DNA of 64,000 nt from Methylorubrum sp. B1-46 (GCF_021117295.1 NZ_CP088247.1:1751001-1815000); one strand, 5' to 3'. Positions 28,233 through 39,006 are shown, counted from the first letter of the stretch. A program made the numbers and translations. Notes: generated by a model from the sequence alone, not told the origin.

Positions 28233-31200
28233 ATGGCCTTCGCCCAATTCACTGCGACACATAGCAGTGTAAAAAATTCGTTAAGATTACACCATGCGGG
28301 TGATTTGATACGTCGGCGCAAGGACATTGCGCTTCGCAGCTTGCTGCGTGACTGCGTCCGGTTGGGCGTCTCGCTGCTCGCCCTCAGCGTCGCCATGGCG
28401 GCATCGGCCGCGCGTGCGGGCTGCGTTGAGAACACGAGCGGCGGGAGTTCCGTAACCTGCAGCGGAACGACGCGCTTCAGCGAGAGCGAGTATGCGGGGT
28501 TCCGCGCCAGTGGGACCCCGATCACTTCGCTCACGGTCGCGCCGAACGCGACCATCGACAGCGACGGTACGGCGATCAGTCTGGGCGACAACGCCCAGAT
28601 CACGATCGGCGTGGGGGCGACCGTCAAGAGCAACAGCCAGGGCAAAGGGCCGAATGAAATCGGCGCCAACACGATCGAGGTCGGAAGCCGTTCGACCATC
28701 GACATATTTGGGACCGTCCTGTCGCAGGGTCTGGGGGCGAAGAACGACCGCGGGGGCGATGAGGCCATCAATCCACTCGGCAACGGGAACACGATCACCA
28801 TCCATCAGGGTGGCCGCATCGAGACTCTGGAGGACGGAACCCCGGCCATCTGGTTCGAGGCCAAGCGGGACAATGGGCTCATCAACACCGTACTCAACAA
28901 CGGCACGATTCGGGCCGGGGCCTCGGGAACGAGCCCGATCATCGGGAACGGCGGTGCCGTCGTCGTTAAGTTCGAGAACGGCCCCACGGGCGTCGTCGAG
29001 GGCGATCTCACCCTCGGTGGCGGCGAGGACATGGTGGTGCTGCGCGGCGGCTCGCGATTCGTCGGCAGCATCGCGACCGGCGGCGGCAACGACAACGTCG
29101 ACATGTACAAGGGCGCCGAGTTCACGGGCAGCGTCGATGGCGGGGATGGTTCGAACACGCTGTCTCTGCAGGGGGATGCGGGCGATGCCGGCTCCGCCGC
29201 GCTGATCCCCGGAAGTGTCAGCAACTTCAACGCGATCAACAAGGCCGGCACCAGCACCTGGACCATCTCGGGCAGCGTGAGCCAGCTCGGGTCCAGCGGC
29301 GTCGCGATCAACGTCAACCAAGGTACGCTCGTCCTCTCCGGCGACAATAATGGTTACCAAGGGGCCACGACGGTCGCCGCCGCAGGAACGCTGCAGATCG
29401 GCGAGGGCGGCGGCCAAGGCAGCCTGCCCGGTGCCATCACGAACAACGGCGTGCTGACCTTCAACCGCACGGGCCGCCTCGTCGTCTCGGGCGCGATCGC
29501 GGGTACCGGCTCGGTGCGGCAGATCGGTGCCGGCGAGGTCACGCTCGCGGGCGCGCTCTCCGGCGTCTCGCTGCGGGTCGAAGCGGGCCGCCTCGCCCTT
29601 GCCGGCAGCAGCACCCTGACCACGGCAGGCGCCCCGGCCGTGCCCGGCGGCTTCGCGACGGCGGCCTACGTCGCCGGAGGGACGCTAGACAATGCGGGGA
29701 CGATCACGGCGACCCAGACGGCCAATCAGGACGGTGTCCGGATCGATGGGGCCACCCTGATCAATTCGGGCACGATCACGGCGAGCGGACGCGGCGTCTT
29801 CGTTCCCGCGGGCGCCACCCTCGTCAACACCGGCTCCATCACGGGCCTCACCGGCGTCTTCTTCGGGAACGGGGCGGCGAATGGCGGGCTGAGCATCACC
29901 GGGAACGGCTCCATCACCGGGACCTCCGGCGACGGCATCAGCGCCTTGAATGTCGCAGGCAACGTGACGCTCGGCACGTCGGCGAACCCGCTCGGCGCGG
30001 TGACGGGTTCCGGCGGCAGCGCCCTCACCATCGTGGTCAACGGCGCGAATGCGGTCGGCATCGTCACGGGCGGACCCCTCACAGGCGGAGACGGGCGCGG
30101 CATCTCGACCTCGACCGTGGACGGTGCGACCGGCATCGTGCAGGCGGCCGGCACGATCCGCGCGACCGGAGATGGGATCAAGGCCGGCTCGTCCGGCATC
30201 GGCGCGATCAGCATCGACACCTCGGGCGGACAGATCGGGACGAGCGCGAATCCGGTCGGCAGTGACGGGATCATCGCCACGCGCGCCGGCGCCGGCAGCA
30301 TCACCGTCACGAGCGGGGTGATCAATGCGACGGGCGTCGGTGCGAGCCTCCAGACCACCAGCACCGGCGCCGGCGATGTCGCGTTGACCGCCAAAGGCAG
30401 CATCACGTCCGCCAACGGCGGCGCGATCGTCGCGCAGAGCGCCGGAACCGGCAACGTCACGATCACGACGGGGGGCGGGACGACACTTACTGCCGGCGGC
30501 CGCGCCGCCGTGCTGGCGGCGGGCATCGGCACCGGTGCGGGCTCCGTTCAGGTGGGCAACAACGCCACGGTCACGCGGGCCGGTGCGGGGAGCGGCGATT
30601 TCGGTCTCGACGTCCGCAACAACGACGACGGCAGCAGCGCCGGACCGACCCCGTCCCCCGGAGCGGCGCTCAACGGTGCGCTGACGGCGATCGCCGTCAC
30701 GAATGCCGGAACGATCACGAACAGCTTCGCTGTCGCCGGCATCCGCGCCCGCGCCAACAGCGACGGCGTGGTCCGCGTGACCAATTCCGGGGCCATCGGC
30801 GGCGGCGCATCCGGCATCGTCGCGCTCAATGCCGGCGCGGGTGGGGTCACGGTCGCGAATACCGGCTTGATCTCCGGCGCCGCCACGAACGGCATCACCG
30901 CGCAGGCGACCGGTGCCGCCGGTGGCGTGAGCGTGTCGAACACCAACGCGATCGGGGCCGCGGGGGCCGCCGTGTCCGGGGCCGGCGTGACCGCCCTGAT
31001 CGGCAACGCGGGCAATGCCGCCACCCTGTCGATCGACGGCGGCGGCGCGATCGACGCCGCGGGGACCGGTATCGACGCGCGCACCCTCGGCTCGGGCGCC
31101 GTCACGCTCGGCGGCGCGACTCCGCTCGGAGCGATCACATCCGGAGGGGTCGGGATCAACGCGGTGATCGGCAGCGCCGCCAGCACCGCCGGGCTCGGCG

Positions 31201-34200
31201 TGACGAGCGCCGGCCGCATCATCGCCGGCACTACGGGCATCAACGCGGTCACGACCGGGAACGGCACCGTCACGATATCCGCCGGTCCGGTGACCACGAC
31301 AAACGGCTCTGGCTTGGTCGCGACCGGCCGGGCGGGTCCCGTCGCTGTGACCGCCAACGACGCGATCACGGCCGGCGGCGCCGGCGCTGCCGGCATCTTC
31401 CTCACCGGCAGCGGCGTGGGCAACACGGTCACGGTCGGGGCAAGCGGCAGCGTCTCGGGCGCGATCGGCCTGCGCCTGGCCGGCGGCGGCACCACGGTCC
31501 TGAACAACGGCGGCAGCATCGCGGCGAGCGCGGCCGGCGGCAACGCGATCCAGATCGACGCGGGCAGGCTGGCCCTCGGCCCGAATACCGGCACCCTCAC
31601 GGGCAATCTCGCCATCGCCGGGACGGCCGGCGCGCTCGCCGTCAACCGCGCGACGAACTTGACGCTCGCCAACACGATCACCGGGACCGGGACGCTCGAT
31701 CAGAACGGCGCAGGTCTGCTCGCCCTCACCGGCGCGAACAGCGCGGGCTCGGGTCAGTTCACCGGCACGGCCAATGTCAACGCCGGCATCCTCGCGATCA
31801 ACGGCACCTTCGGCGACACTGCGGGCCGGTCCGCCCTCGTCAACGTCAACAGCGGCGGCACCCTCCACGGCTCGGGGACCATCGCCGGCTCGGTCACCGT
31901 CGCCGCCGGCGCCACGGTCTCGGCCGGCAACTCGCCCGGCACGCTCACGGTGGCCGGCGATTACAGGCTGGCGAGCGGCGCGACCTCGCTGTTCGAACTG
32001 GGGATGCCGGATATCGTGGGCGGCCCCACCAACGACCTCATCGAGGTCGGGGGCGACCTGACGCTGGCCGGCACGCTCAGACTCGTGAACGCCGCCGACA
32101 CCGCCGCCTCGCCCGTCGCGGGCACGTACCGGCTCTTCAATTACGGCGGCACGCTCAGCGGCCGCTTCGATGCGGTGACCAGCCCCACCCCGATCTTGGC
32201 CACGGTCTACACGACGATCCCCAATCAGGTGAACCTGTTCCTGGTCAATGCCGGCCAGGTCGCGCAGTACTGGGACGGCACCGACACCACGGGCGCGGGC
32301 GCCGGCGGCCAGGGCGGCACGGCCGTCTGGAACGGGGCGAATACGAACTGGACCGGCTCGCCGACCAGCGCCGTCAACGCCGCCTGGGCCTCGGGCGTCG
32401 GCATTTTTGCGGGGACGGCGGGGACCGTCACGGTCGCGGGCGCGCAGAACGTTCAGGGCCTGCAGTTCGTGACGGACGGCTACCGGCTCGCCGGGGCGGG
32501 CACGCTCAACCTGGCGGGCGATCCCTTCTCGACCCCGAACCAGAGCTTCGTGACCGTGGACGGCGGGGTCGGCGCGACGATCGCCAACGCTCTCACCGAC
32601 GCGGGCGGGACGATCGGCCTCAACAAGCTCGGCGCCGGCACGCTGACGCTTGCGGGCGTCAACACCTACGCGGGGGCGACCAGCGTCACCGCCGGCACGC
32701 TCGTGCTGGCGGCGGGCGGCTCGCTGACCTCGGACGTGTCGGTCGCCGGCGGTGGCACTTTCGCGAACGCGGGCAATCTGGCCGCCGGGCTGACGAATGC
32801 GGGCACGACCACGAATGCCGGCACCATCGCAGGCACGGTCACCAACAGCGGCCGCTTCGCCAACACCGGCACCGTCGCCGGGCGCGTCACGAACACCGCC
32901 GGCACGCTGACGAATACCGGCACGCTCGACGGCGGCGCCACCGTCACCGGCGGCACCCTGGCGCTCGATGCCGGCAGCCTCGTGAATGGTGCGCTCGCCA
33001 ACAGCGCGACCGTGACGGCCCAGGGCCGGATCAACGGCACTTTGACGAACGCGGCCAGTGCCGTCTTCACCAACACCGGAACGCTCAACGGCGACATCGG
33101 CAACGCCGGCACGGCCTCGAACGCCGCCGCCATCCTGGGCGCTGTCACCAATACCGGCCGCTTCACGAATTCCGGCAGCGTCGGCGGCCTGCTCACCCAG
33201 AGCGCGGGCACGAGCGCCAACACCGGCACGCTCAGTGCCGGCGCCACCGTCACCGGCGGCGCCCTGGCGCTCGATGCCGGCAGCCTCGTCACCGGCGCGC
33301 TCGCCAACAGCGCGACCGTGACGGCCCAGGGGCGGATCAACGGCGCCGTCATCAACGGTCCCGGCGCCACCTTCACCCTCACCGGCGCGCTCACCGGTAT
33401 CACGGGGGTCAGCAACAACGGCACCCTGGCGCTCGGCGGCAACGGTCTCGGTGTCGGCACGCTCGGCGGCAACGGCACCGTTCGGAATGTGAGCACGACG
33501 GCGGCAACGCTGACCGTCGGCACGGGTGCGGGGGGCGACAGCACCTATGGCGGCCTTCTGCAGGACGGCGCGGGCGGCGGTGCGCTCGGCCTGACCAAGG
33601 CCGGATCCGGCACGCTGACGCTGACGGGCGCGAACACCTATACCGGCGCGACCACGATCGCGGCCGGCACCGGGCTGCGGCTCGGCGACGGTGGCGCCCT
33701 CGGATCGATCGAGGGCACGGCGGGCGTGGCCGCCGACGGAAGGCTGACCTTCAACCGTTCGGACGCGATCGCCTTCGCGCCCGCGATCTCGGGCTCCGGC
33801 ATCGTCGATCAGAACGGCAGCGGATCCGTCACCCTGACGGGGGCCTCGACGGCGTTTACCGGTACGGCCAACGTGAATGCCGGCACGCTCGGCATCAATG
33901 GCACCTTCGGCGACACCGCCGGCAACACGGCGGTCGTCAGCGTCAACAATGGCGGCACGCTGCAGGGCGCCGGCACCATCGCCGGCGCGGTCTTCGTCAA
34001 TAACGGCGGGACCGTCTCCACCGCCGTTGCACCCGGTCAGCCGCCGGGAACGCTCACGGTCGGCGGCAACTACACGGTCAATGCCGGCTCCAACCACATC
34101 TTCCGGCTCGGCACGCCCAACGTCGTCGGCGGTGCCACCAACGACCTGATCGACGTCGGCGGTACCCTGGCGATCAATGGCGGCACGGCCACCCTGCAGA

Positions 34201-37200
34201 ACGCCAACGCCAGCGGTCTCTACCGCCTCTACAATGTCGGCGGCACGGTCACGAGCGCGGGCGCCGCGAATGCGGGCTTCGCGGCGGTCACCACGGCCAA
34301 CGGCACCGCCTCGATCTACACGGTCGCGCCGGGCGCGGGCGGGCCGAGCCAGGTCAACGCCCGCGTCTCTCTCGGCGGCCAGATCGTGCAGTACTGGGAC
34401 GGAACCGATATCTCCGGCTTGGCCGGCGGCACGCCCGGCGCCCAGGGCGGCTCGGGCGTGTGGAACGCGACCAACGCGAACTGGACCGACGATCCGGCGG
34501 GCGGGCAGGTGAACCAGAACTGGCTGGGCCGGTTCGGCGTCTTCACCGCGCCGCGTGCGGGTGGGGCGAGCACCGTCACCGTCCTGGGTCAGCAGAACCT
34601 GCAGGGCCTGCAATTCGCGGGCGACGGCTACACCCTCACCCCCGGCGGCGCCGGCAGCCTGAACCTGACCGGCGATCCGAACGGAACGGCCGGGTTCAGC
34701 ACCCTGCGCGTCGATCGCGCGGTCACCGCCACGATCGCCGCTCCGATCACCGGGCTCGGCCTGAACAAGGCGGTCGGCTCCGGCACGCTGGTCCTGACGG
34801 GCACCAACAGCTTCAGCGCCCTCACCATCGCCGACGGCACCGTCGATGTCCGCGGCGGCGCTGCCATCCTCGACAGCGCGCCGGTGACGCTTGCCGATGG
34901 AGCCGGCGCCCGTCTCCTGGTGACGAATTCCGAGACGATCGGCGCGCTGGCCGGGGGGGGCACGAGCGGCGGCACGGTCGAGATTCTGGCCGGGCAGACG
35001 CTGACGACGGGCGGCAACAACGGCAGCACGACCTTCGGCGGCAGCGTCGGCGGTGCCGGCGGGCTGATCAAGTCGGGAGCCGGCCGCTTCACCCTCACCG
35101 GGAACAACCGCTTCACCGGCGGCACGACGGTCGCCGACGGCACCCTCATCAACGATGGCGCTCTCGCCTCCGGTGTGGGTGTGAGAAGCGGGGCCTTCTT
35201 CACCAACAACGGCGCGCTCGCGGCCGATCTGACGAGTGCCGGAACTTCGGCCAACACCGGCACCGTCGCCGGGCGCGTCACCAACACCGCCGGCACGCTG
35301 ACGAACACGGGCACGCTCAGTGGCGGTGTCGGCGTCACCGGTGGCACCCTGGCGCTCGACGCCGGCAGCCTCGTCAACGGTGCGCTCGCCAACAGCGCGA
35401 CCGTGACGGCTCGGGGCCGGATCAACGGCACCGTCTCGAACGCGGCCGGAGCACGCTTCACGCTCACCGGTCCGCTCACCGGCATCACCGGCTTTGCCAA
35501 CGAGGGCACGCTCTCGCTCGCCGGCAACGATCTTGCGCTCGGCACGCTGACCGGTATCGGCGCGGGCGCCGTGGTCCAGAACGCGAGCGGCAGGGACGCG
35601 ACCCTGACCATCGGCTCGGGCGATGCCAGCGGCACCTATGCCGGCATCCTGCAGGACGGGGCGGGCGGCGGCCGATTGCTCCTGGCCAAGACCGGCGCCG
35701 GCACGCTGACGCTGACCGGCGCCAGCACCCACACGGGGGCGACCGGCGTCACCGCCGGCACGCTCGTGCTGGCGGCGGGCGGCTCGCTGGGCTCGGATGT
35801 GTCGGTCGCCGGCGGCGCAGCCTTCGCCAATGCGGGCAATCTGGCCGCCGGGCTGACAAATGCGGGTACGGCCACGAACACCGGCACCATCGCAGGGACC
35901 GTCACCAATAGCGGCCGCTTCGCGAACGGCGGCCGACTGGCAAGCACGCTGACGAACAGCCGCACGGCCGACAACACCGGCACCATCGCCGGGCTCGTTG
36001 CGAATACCGGCACGTTCACGACCTCCGGCACGCTCGCGGGCGGCCTGACGAACACCGGTACGCTGACGGCGTCGGCCGGTCGGCTCGACGGGGCCATCGC
36101 CAACGAGGCCGGTACCCTCGCGATCACCGGCACGGTTGCGGGCAACGGTCCGCTCTCCAACGCATCCGGCGCGACCCTCCGGATCGACCGGACCGGCCGC
36201 TTCCGGAACGCGGGATTGTTCGCCAATGCGGGTACGGCCACGAATGCCGGGACCCTGGATGCGGACGTGACGAACGCGGCCGGTGCCCGGTTCACCAATG
36301 CCGGCACCGTCTCGACCGCGTCGCAGCCCTTCTTGAACGCGGGCACGCTCGTCAGCACGGGCGTCCTCAACGGCGGGTTGGCGAATACCGGCACCGCGCA
36401 GATGTCCGGTGAGCTGAACGGCGTGCTGAGCAATGCCGGCAGCCTCACGCTCACCGGTACGACGAGCGGCATCACCGCCTTCACCAATGACGGGACCGTC
36501 GATCTCGGCGGCACGGCGCTCAGCGTCGGCTCGCTCTCGGGGACACGCGCGAGCGCGGTTCTGCGCAACGGCCGCCTCACCGTCGGTGCGGACAACAGCT
36601 CAACGAACTACGCCGGCACGATCGCGGATGGGGCGGGCGCCACCTCCCTGACCAAGGCCGGCAGCGGGACGCTGACCCTGTCGGGCGTCAGCACCTATAC
36701 CGGCGCCACCCTCGTCAGCGAAGGAACCCTGAACCTGAGGGGCACGCTCGCCTCGGCGGTGACGGTCGCCGACGGCGCCCGCCTCATCGGCTCCGGCTCG
36801 ACCCGGACCCTGACGGTCCTCGGTGGCGCCAGCGCCAGCCCGGACGGAGCCGGCACGCTCGGCACGGTGTCGGTCACCGGCACCGTCCTCTTCGCGGCCG
36901 GCTCGCAGTATCGGGTCGATGTCACCGCGTCCGGCGAGTCCGACCGCATCGCCGCCACGGGGAGCGCGACGCTGCAGGGCGGGACGGTACAGGTCACGGC
37001 GGGGACCGGCCCGTACGCGCCGCGGACGCGCTACACCATCCTCTCGGCGGCCGGCGGCGTCACCGGGCAGTTCGCGGGCGTCACCTCGAACTTCGCCTTC
37101 CTCACGCCGTCCCTGACCTACGATGCCAACACCGCCTTCCTGACGCTGGCCCGCAACGACCTGCAGTTCGGCACCGTAGCGGCCACGCGCAACCAGGGCA

Positions 37201-38375
37201 ACGTCGCAGCCGCCGCTCAGGCACAGGGCGTCGGCACGCGGCTCTACGACGGGATCGCCGTGCTCTCGGCCCCCCAGGCTCGCCAAGCCTTCGATGCGCT
37301 CTCGGGTGAGATCCATTCGAGCGCGGTGACGAGCCAGTTCGACACCGGCTTCCTCGTACGCGAGGCGATCCTCGACCGTCTGCGCTTCGGCGATGCGCCG
37401 AGCTTCGGCGGGATCGGTGCGCAGGGCATCGGCCAGCGCTTCGCCCCCGGCACCACCCTGCCGGCAGTCTACACCGCCGATCTTCCGGGCCGCTCCACGG
37501 TTCCGGTCCCGGTCTCGACCCAGCTCGTGGTGCCGAATCCGGTCGCGCTCTGGGGCCAGGGCTTCGGCGCGTTCGGCTCGACCGGCGGGGACGGCAACGC
37601 CGCCCGGCTCGATCAGCAGACCTCGGGCTTCTTGCTCGGGGCGGATACCCGCCTCGGCGAGCGCTGGCGCGTCGGCGTGGCCGGCGGCTACACCTTCAAC
37701 ACCCTCGACCTCACCGCCCGCCAATCCACCGCCACGGTCGAGAGCGGATACGGCGCGCTCTATGCCGGCGCCGGCTTCGGACCGGTTCAGGTGCGCCTCG
37801 GCGGCAGCTATGCCGGCTCGAGTCTGGCCACCAACCGCGCGGTGATCGTCCCCGGCTTCTCGGACAACGCCAGCGCCCGCTACGGCGGTTCGCTCGGCCA
37901 AGCCTTCGGCGAGGTGGGCTATCGCTTCGGCTCCGGGATCGGTCATGTCGAGCCGTTCATCGGCGCGGCGGCGATCAGGGTCGGCCGCGACGGCTTCAGC
38001 GAACGCGGCGGTGCGGCGGCGCTGACCACCCAGGGGCAGGACTACGACGTCGCCACGTCGACGGTGGGCGTACAGGCCCAGGGGCAGATCGGCGCGCTCT
38101 TCGGCTTGACGACGCCGATCTTCGTGCGCGGGCTCGTCGGCTACCGCCGTGCCTACGGCGACGTTCTGCCCTCGACCCTGTTCAGCTTCGGTGTGGCCGG
38201 CCAGACGTTCCTGACGGCCGGCGTTCCGGTCGCACGCGACGCCGTGGTGGCGCAGGCGGGTCTCGATTGGCAGGTGGCGTCGGAGACGACGCTGTCGCTC
38301 GCCTATACCGGCCAGATCGGCGCGGATCGCACCCAGATCCACGGCCTCAAGGGCGGCTTCCTCTATCGCTGGTAA
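28233..38375 (+). CDS. Giant autotransporter, 3,380 aa
   Basis: Surface protein with a long n-region and signal peptide (LGVSLLALSVAMAASAARAG, residues about 44-63). A beta-helical passenger of more than 2,900 residues is built from autotransporter-associated beta-strand repeats and NTGT/NAGT units (TNTGTLDGG, LVNGALANSATVTAQGRING). The C-terminal autotransporter beta-domain (from about PVALWGQGFGAFGSTGGDG) ends GGFLYRW with an aromatic terminus. Two copies of a WDGTD...W...TNWT...GxFxG...QGLQF module occur near 32267 and 34387, and one more occurs in the first autotransporter, so the two proteins are paralogues. An IalB-like gene starts 10 nt after the stop and is probably co-transcribed. 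Likely an adhesin or biofilm protein; no catalytic domain seen. Confidence 0.93.
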   Translation: MAFAQFTATHSSVKNSLRLHHAGDLIRRRKDIALRSLLRDCVRLGVSLLALSVAMAASAARAGCVENTSGGSSVTCSGTTRFSESEYAGFRASGTPITSLTVAPNATIDSDGTAISLGDNAQITIGVGATVKSNSQGKGPNEIGANTIEVGSRSTIDIFGTVLSQGLGAKNDRGGDEAINPLGNGNTITIHQGGRIETLEDGTPAIWFEAKRDNGLINTVLNNGTIRAGASGTSPIIGNGGAVVVKFENGPTGVVEGDLTLGGGEDMVVLRGGSRFVGSIATGGGNDNVDMYKGAEFTGSVDGGDGSNTLSLQGDAGDAGSAALIPGSVSNFNAINKAGTSTWTISGSVSQLGSSGVAINVNQGTLVLSGDNNGYQGATTVAAAGTLQIGEGGGQGSLPGAITNNGVLTFNRTGRLVVSGAIAGTGSVRQIGAGEVTLAGALSGVSLRVEAGRLALAGSSTLTTAGAPAVPGGFATAAYVAGGTLDNAGTITATQTANQDGVRIDGATLINSGTITASGRGVFVPAGATLVNTGSITGLTGVFFGNGAANGGLSITGNGSITGTSGDGISALNVAGNVTLGTSANPLGAVTGSGGSALTIVVNGANAVGIVTGGPLTGGDGRGISTSTVDGATGIVQAAGTIRATGDGIKAGSSGIGAISIDTSGGQIGTSANPVGSDGIIATRAGAGSITVTSGVINATGVGASLQTTSTGAGDVALTAKGSITSANGGAIVAQSAGTGNVTITTGGGTTLTAGGRAAVLAAGIGTGAGSVQVGNNATVTRAGAGSGDFGLDVRNNDDGSSAGPTPSPGAALNGALTAIAVTNAGTITNSFAVAGIRARANSDGVVRVTNSGAIGGGASGIVALNAGAGGVTVANTGLISGAATNGITAQATGAAGGVSVSNTNAIGAAGAAVSGAGVTALIGNAGNAATLSIDGGGAIDAAGTGIDARTLGSGAVTLGGATPLGAITSGGVGINAVIGSAASTAGLGVTSAGRIIAGTTGINAVTTGNGTVTISAGPVTTTNGSGLVATGRAGPVAVTANDAITAGGAGAAGIFLTGSGVGNTVTVGASGSVSGAIGLRLAGGGTTVLNNGGSIAASAAGGNAIQIDAGRLALGPNTGTLTGNLAIAGTAGALAVNRATNLTLANTITGTGTLDQNGAGLLALTGANSAGSGQFTGTANVNAGILAINGTFGDTAGRSALVNVNSGGTLHGSGTIAGSVTVAAGATVSAGNSPGTLTVAGDYRLASGATSLFELGMPDIVGGPTNDLIEVGGDLTLAGTLRLVNAADTAASPVAGTYRLFNYGGTLSGRFDAVTSPTPILATVYTTIPNQVNLFLVNAGQVAQYWDGTDTTGAGAGGQGGTAVWNGANTNWTGSPTSAVNAAWASGVGIFAGTAGTVTVAGAQNVQGLQFVTDGYRLAGAGTLNLAGDPFSTPNQSFVTVDGGVGATIANALTDAGGTIGLNKLGAGTLTLAGVNTYAGATSVTAGTLVLAAGGSLTSDVSVAGGGTFANAGNLAAGLTNAGTTTNAGTIAGTVTNSGRFANTGTVAGRVTNTAGTLTNTGTLDGGATVTGGTLALDAGSLVNGALANSATVTAQGRINGTLTNAASAVFTNTGTLNGDIGNAGTASNAAAILGAVTNTGRFTNSGSVGGLLTQSAGTSANTGTLSAGATVTGGALALDAGSLVTGALANSATVTAQGRINGAVINGPGATFTLTGALTGITGVSNNGTLALGGNGLGVGTLGGNGTVRNVSTTAATLTVGTGAGGDSTYGGLLQDGAGGGALGLTKAGSGTLTLTGANTYTGATTIAAGTGLRLGDGGALGSIEGTAGVAADGRLTFNRSDAIAFAPAISGSGIVDQNGSGSVTLTGASTAFTGTANVNAGTLGINGTFGDTAGNTAVVSVNNGGTLQGAGTIAGAVFVNNGGTVSTAVAPGQPPGTLTVGGNYTVNAGSNHIFRLGTPNVVGGATNDLIDVGGTLAINGGTATLQNANASGLYRLYNVGGTVTSAGAANAGFAAVTTANGTASIYTVAPGAGGPSQVNARVSLGGQIVQYWDGTDISGLAGGTPGAQGGSGVWNATNANWTDDPAGGQVNQNWLGRFGVFTAPRAGGASTVTVLGQQNLQGLQFAGDGYTLTPGGAGSLNLTGDPNGTAGFSTLRVDRAVTATIAAPITGLGLNKAVGSGTLVLTGTNSFSALTIADGTVDVRGGAAILDSAPVTLADGAGARLLVTNSETIGALAGGGTSGGTVEILAGQTLTTGGNNGSTTFGGSVGGAGGLIKSGAGRFTLTGNNRFTGGTTVADGTLINDGALASGVGVRSGAFFTNNGALAADLTSAGTSANTGTVAGRVTNTAGTLTNTGTLSGGVGVTGGTLALDAGSLVNGALANSATVTARGRINGTVSNAAGARFTLTGPLTGITGFANEGTLSLAGNDLALGTLTGIGAGAVVQNASGRDATLTIGSGDASGTYAGILQDGAGGGRLLLAKTGAGTLTLTGASTHTGATGVTAGTLVLAAGGSLGSDVSVAGGAAFANAGNLAAGLTNAGTATNTGTIAGTVTNSGRFANGGRLASTLTNSRTADNTGTIAGLVANTGTFTTSGTLAGGLTNTGTLTASAGRLDGAIANEAGTLAITGTVAGNGPLSNASGATLRIDRTGRFRNAGLFANAGTATNAGTLDADVTNAAGARFTNAGTVSTASQPFLNAGTLVSTGVLNGGLANTGTAQMSGELNGVLSNAGSLTLTGTTSGITAFTNDGTVDLGGTALSVGSLSGTRASAVLRNGRLTVGADNSSTNYAGTIADGAGATSLTKAGSGTLTLSGVSTYTGATLVSEGTLNLRGTLASAVTVADGARLIGSGSTRTLTVLGGASASPDGAGTLGTVSVTGTVLFAAGSQYRVDVTASGESDRIAATGSATLQGGTVQVTAGTGPYAPRTRYTILSAAGGVTGQFAGVTSNFAFLTPSLTYDANTAFLTLARNDLQFGTVAATRNQGNVAAAAQAQGVGTRLYDGIAVLSAPQARQAFDALSGEIHSSAVTSQFDTGFLVREAILDRLRFGDAPSFGGIGAQGIGQRFAPGTTLPAVYTADLPGRSTVPVPVSTQLVVPNPVALWGQGFGAFGSTGGDGNAARLDQQTSGFLLGADTRLGERWRVGVAGGYTFNTLDLTARQSTATVESGYGALYAGAGFGPVQVRLGGSYAGSSLATNRAVIVPGFSDNASARYGGSLGQAFGEVGYRFGSGIGHVEPFIGAAAIRVGRDGFSERGGAAALTTQGQDYDVATSTVGVQAQGQIGALFGLTTPIFVRGLVGYRRAYGDVLPSTLFSFGVAGQTFLTAGVPVARDAVVAQAGLDWQVASETTLSLAYTGQIGADRTQIHGLKGGFLYRW
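32937..35432 (+). repeat. About 105-bp repeat, three copies inside the second autotransporter gene
   Basis: Near-identical copies at about 32937-33040, 33242-33348 and 35324-35432. Each encodes V-T-G-G-(T/A)-LALDAGSLV-x-GALANSATVTA-(Q/R)-GRING. Confidence 0.85.
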
Positions 38376-38385
38376 GAGTCTGACG

Positions 38386-38961
38386 ATGCGGTCAACGAAG
38401 AAGGCGGCCCTGATCCTCGCAGCCGGCGCCCCGGCTGCGGCGTTCCTCGTCTCCGGTCCGCGCCTGGCGCAGGCGGCACCCACGGCACCGCCCGTGCCCG
38501 CGGAGCCCGGCACGACCTCGGCGAGCTACGGCGACTGGGTGATGCGGTGCCAGCGCGGCGGCTCGGCCGAGAAGCCGGTACGGGTCTGCGAAGTCGCGCA
38601 ATCGATGCAGGTCCAGGGGCAGACCCAGCCGATCGCGCAGATCGCGGTCGGGCGGGTCGGCGCCGGTCAGCCGCTGCAGATCACGATCCTGCTGCCGCCC
38701 AATGTCGCCTTCCCCAGCAGCGTGCGCGTGCTGATGGACGACAAGGATGCAGCGGGGGTCGAACTGGCGTGGCGGCGCTGCCTGCCCGGCGTCTGCGTGG
38801 CGGATGCGGCCCTCAAGGAAGAGCCGCTCCGACGCTGGCGCGGAGCGGCCGGGTCGGGACGGATAGCGTTCAAGAACGCGGGCGGCCAGGAGATCACGAT
38901 CCCATTGTCGTTCCGCGGTCTTGCCCAAGCCCTCGATGCCCTGACCCGCGAGCCGGGATAG
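38386..38961 (+). CDS. IalB-family (invasion-associated locus B) protein
   Basis: 191 aa exported protein: N-terminal signal (KKAALILAAGAPAAAFLV) and an IalB domain (ASYGDWVMRCQRGG, RVCEVAQSMQVQGQTQPIAQIAVG, AGVELAWRRCLPGVCVADA, ITIPLSFRGLAQALDAL) with four conserved Cys. It follows the giant autotransporter by 10 nt, suggesting an envelope or export-related partner. Its TAG stop forms the start of a REP element. Confidence 0.85.
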   Translation: MRSTKKAALILAAGAPAAAFLVSGPRLAQAAPTAPPVPAEPGTTSASYGDWVMRCQRGGSAEKPVRVCEVAQSMQVQGQTQPIAQIAVGRVGAGQPLQITILLPPNVAFPSSVRVLMDDKDAAGVELAWRRCLPGVCVADAALKEEPLRRWRGAAGSGRIAFKNAGGQEITIPLSFRGLAQALDALTREPG

Positions 38962-39006
38962 AGCATCGTCCCGAAAGCTGACCGACGGCTTTCGGGACGA
39001 TGCCCT
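38959..39006. repeat. REP-like palindromic element, copy 4
   Basis: Arms TAGAGCATCGTCCCGAAAGC (38959-38978) and GCTTTCGGGACGATGCCCT (38988-39006), one mismatch. Overlaps the IalB stop codon, as copy 1 overlaps the cyclase stop. Confidence 0.85.

Noticed and set aside
29685..35732. 2,015-aa open frame antisense to the second autotransporter
   Set aside because: Low-complexity Arg/Gly/Ala translation produced by repetitive GC-rich coding on the other strand; no start context or family feature.
32700..36300. Regular short repeats suggesting a CRISPR array
   Set aside because: Repeats are in-frame beta-helix codons of the autotransporter, vary in spacing and have no unique spacers or cas genes.
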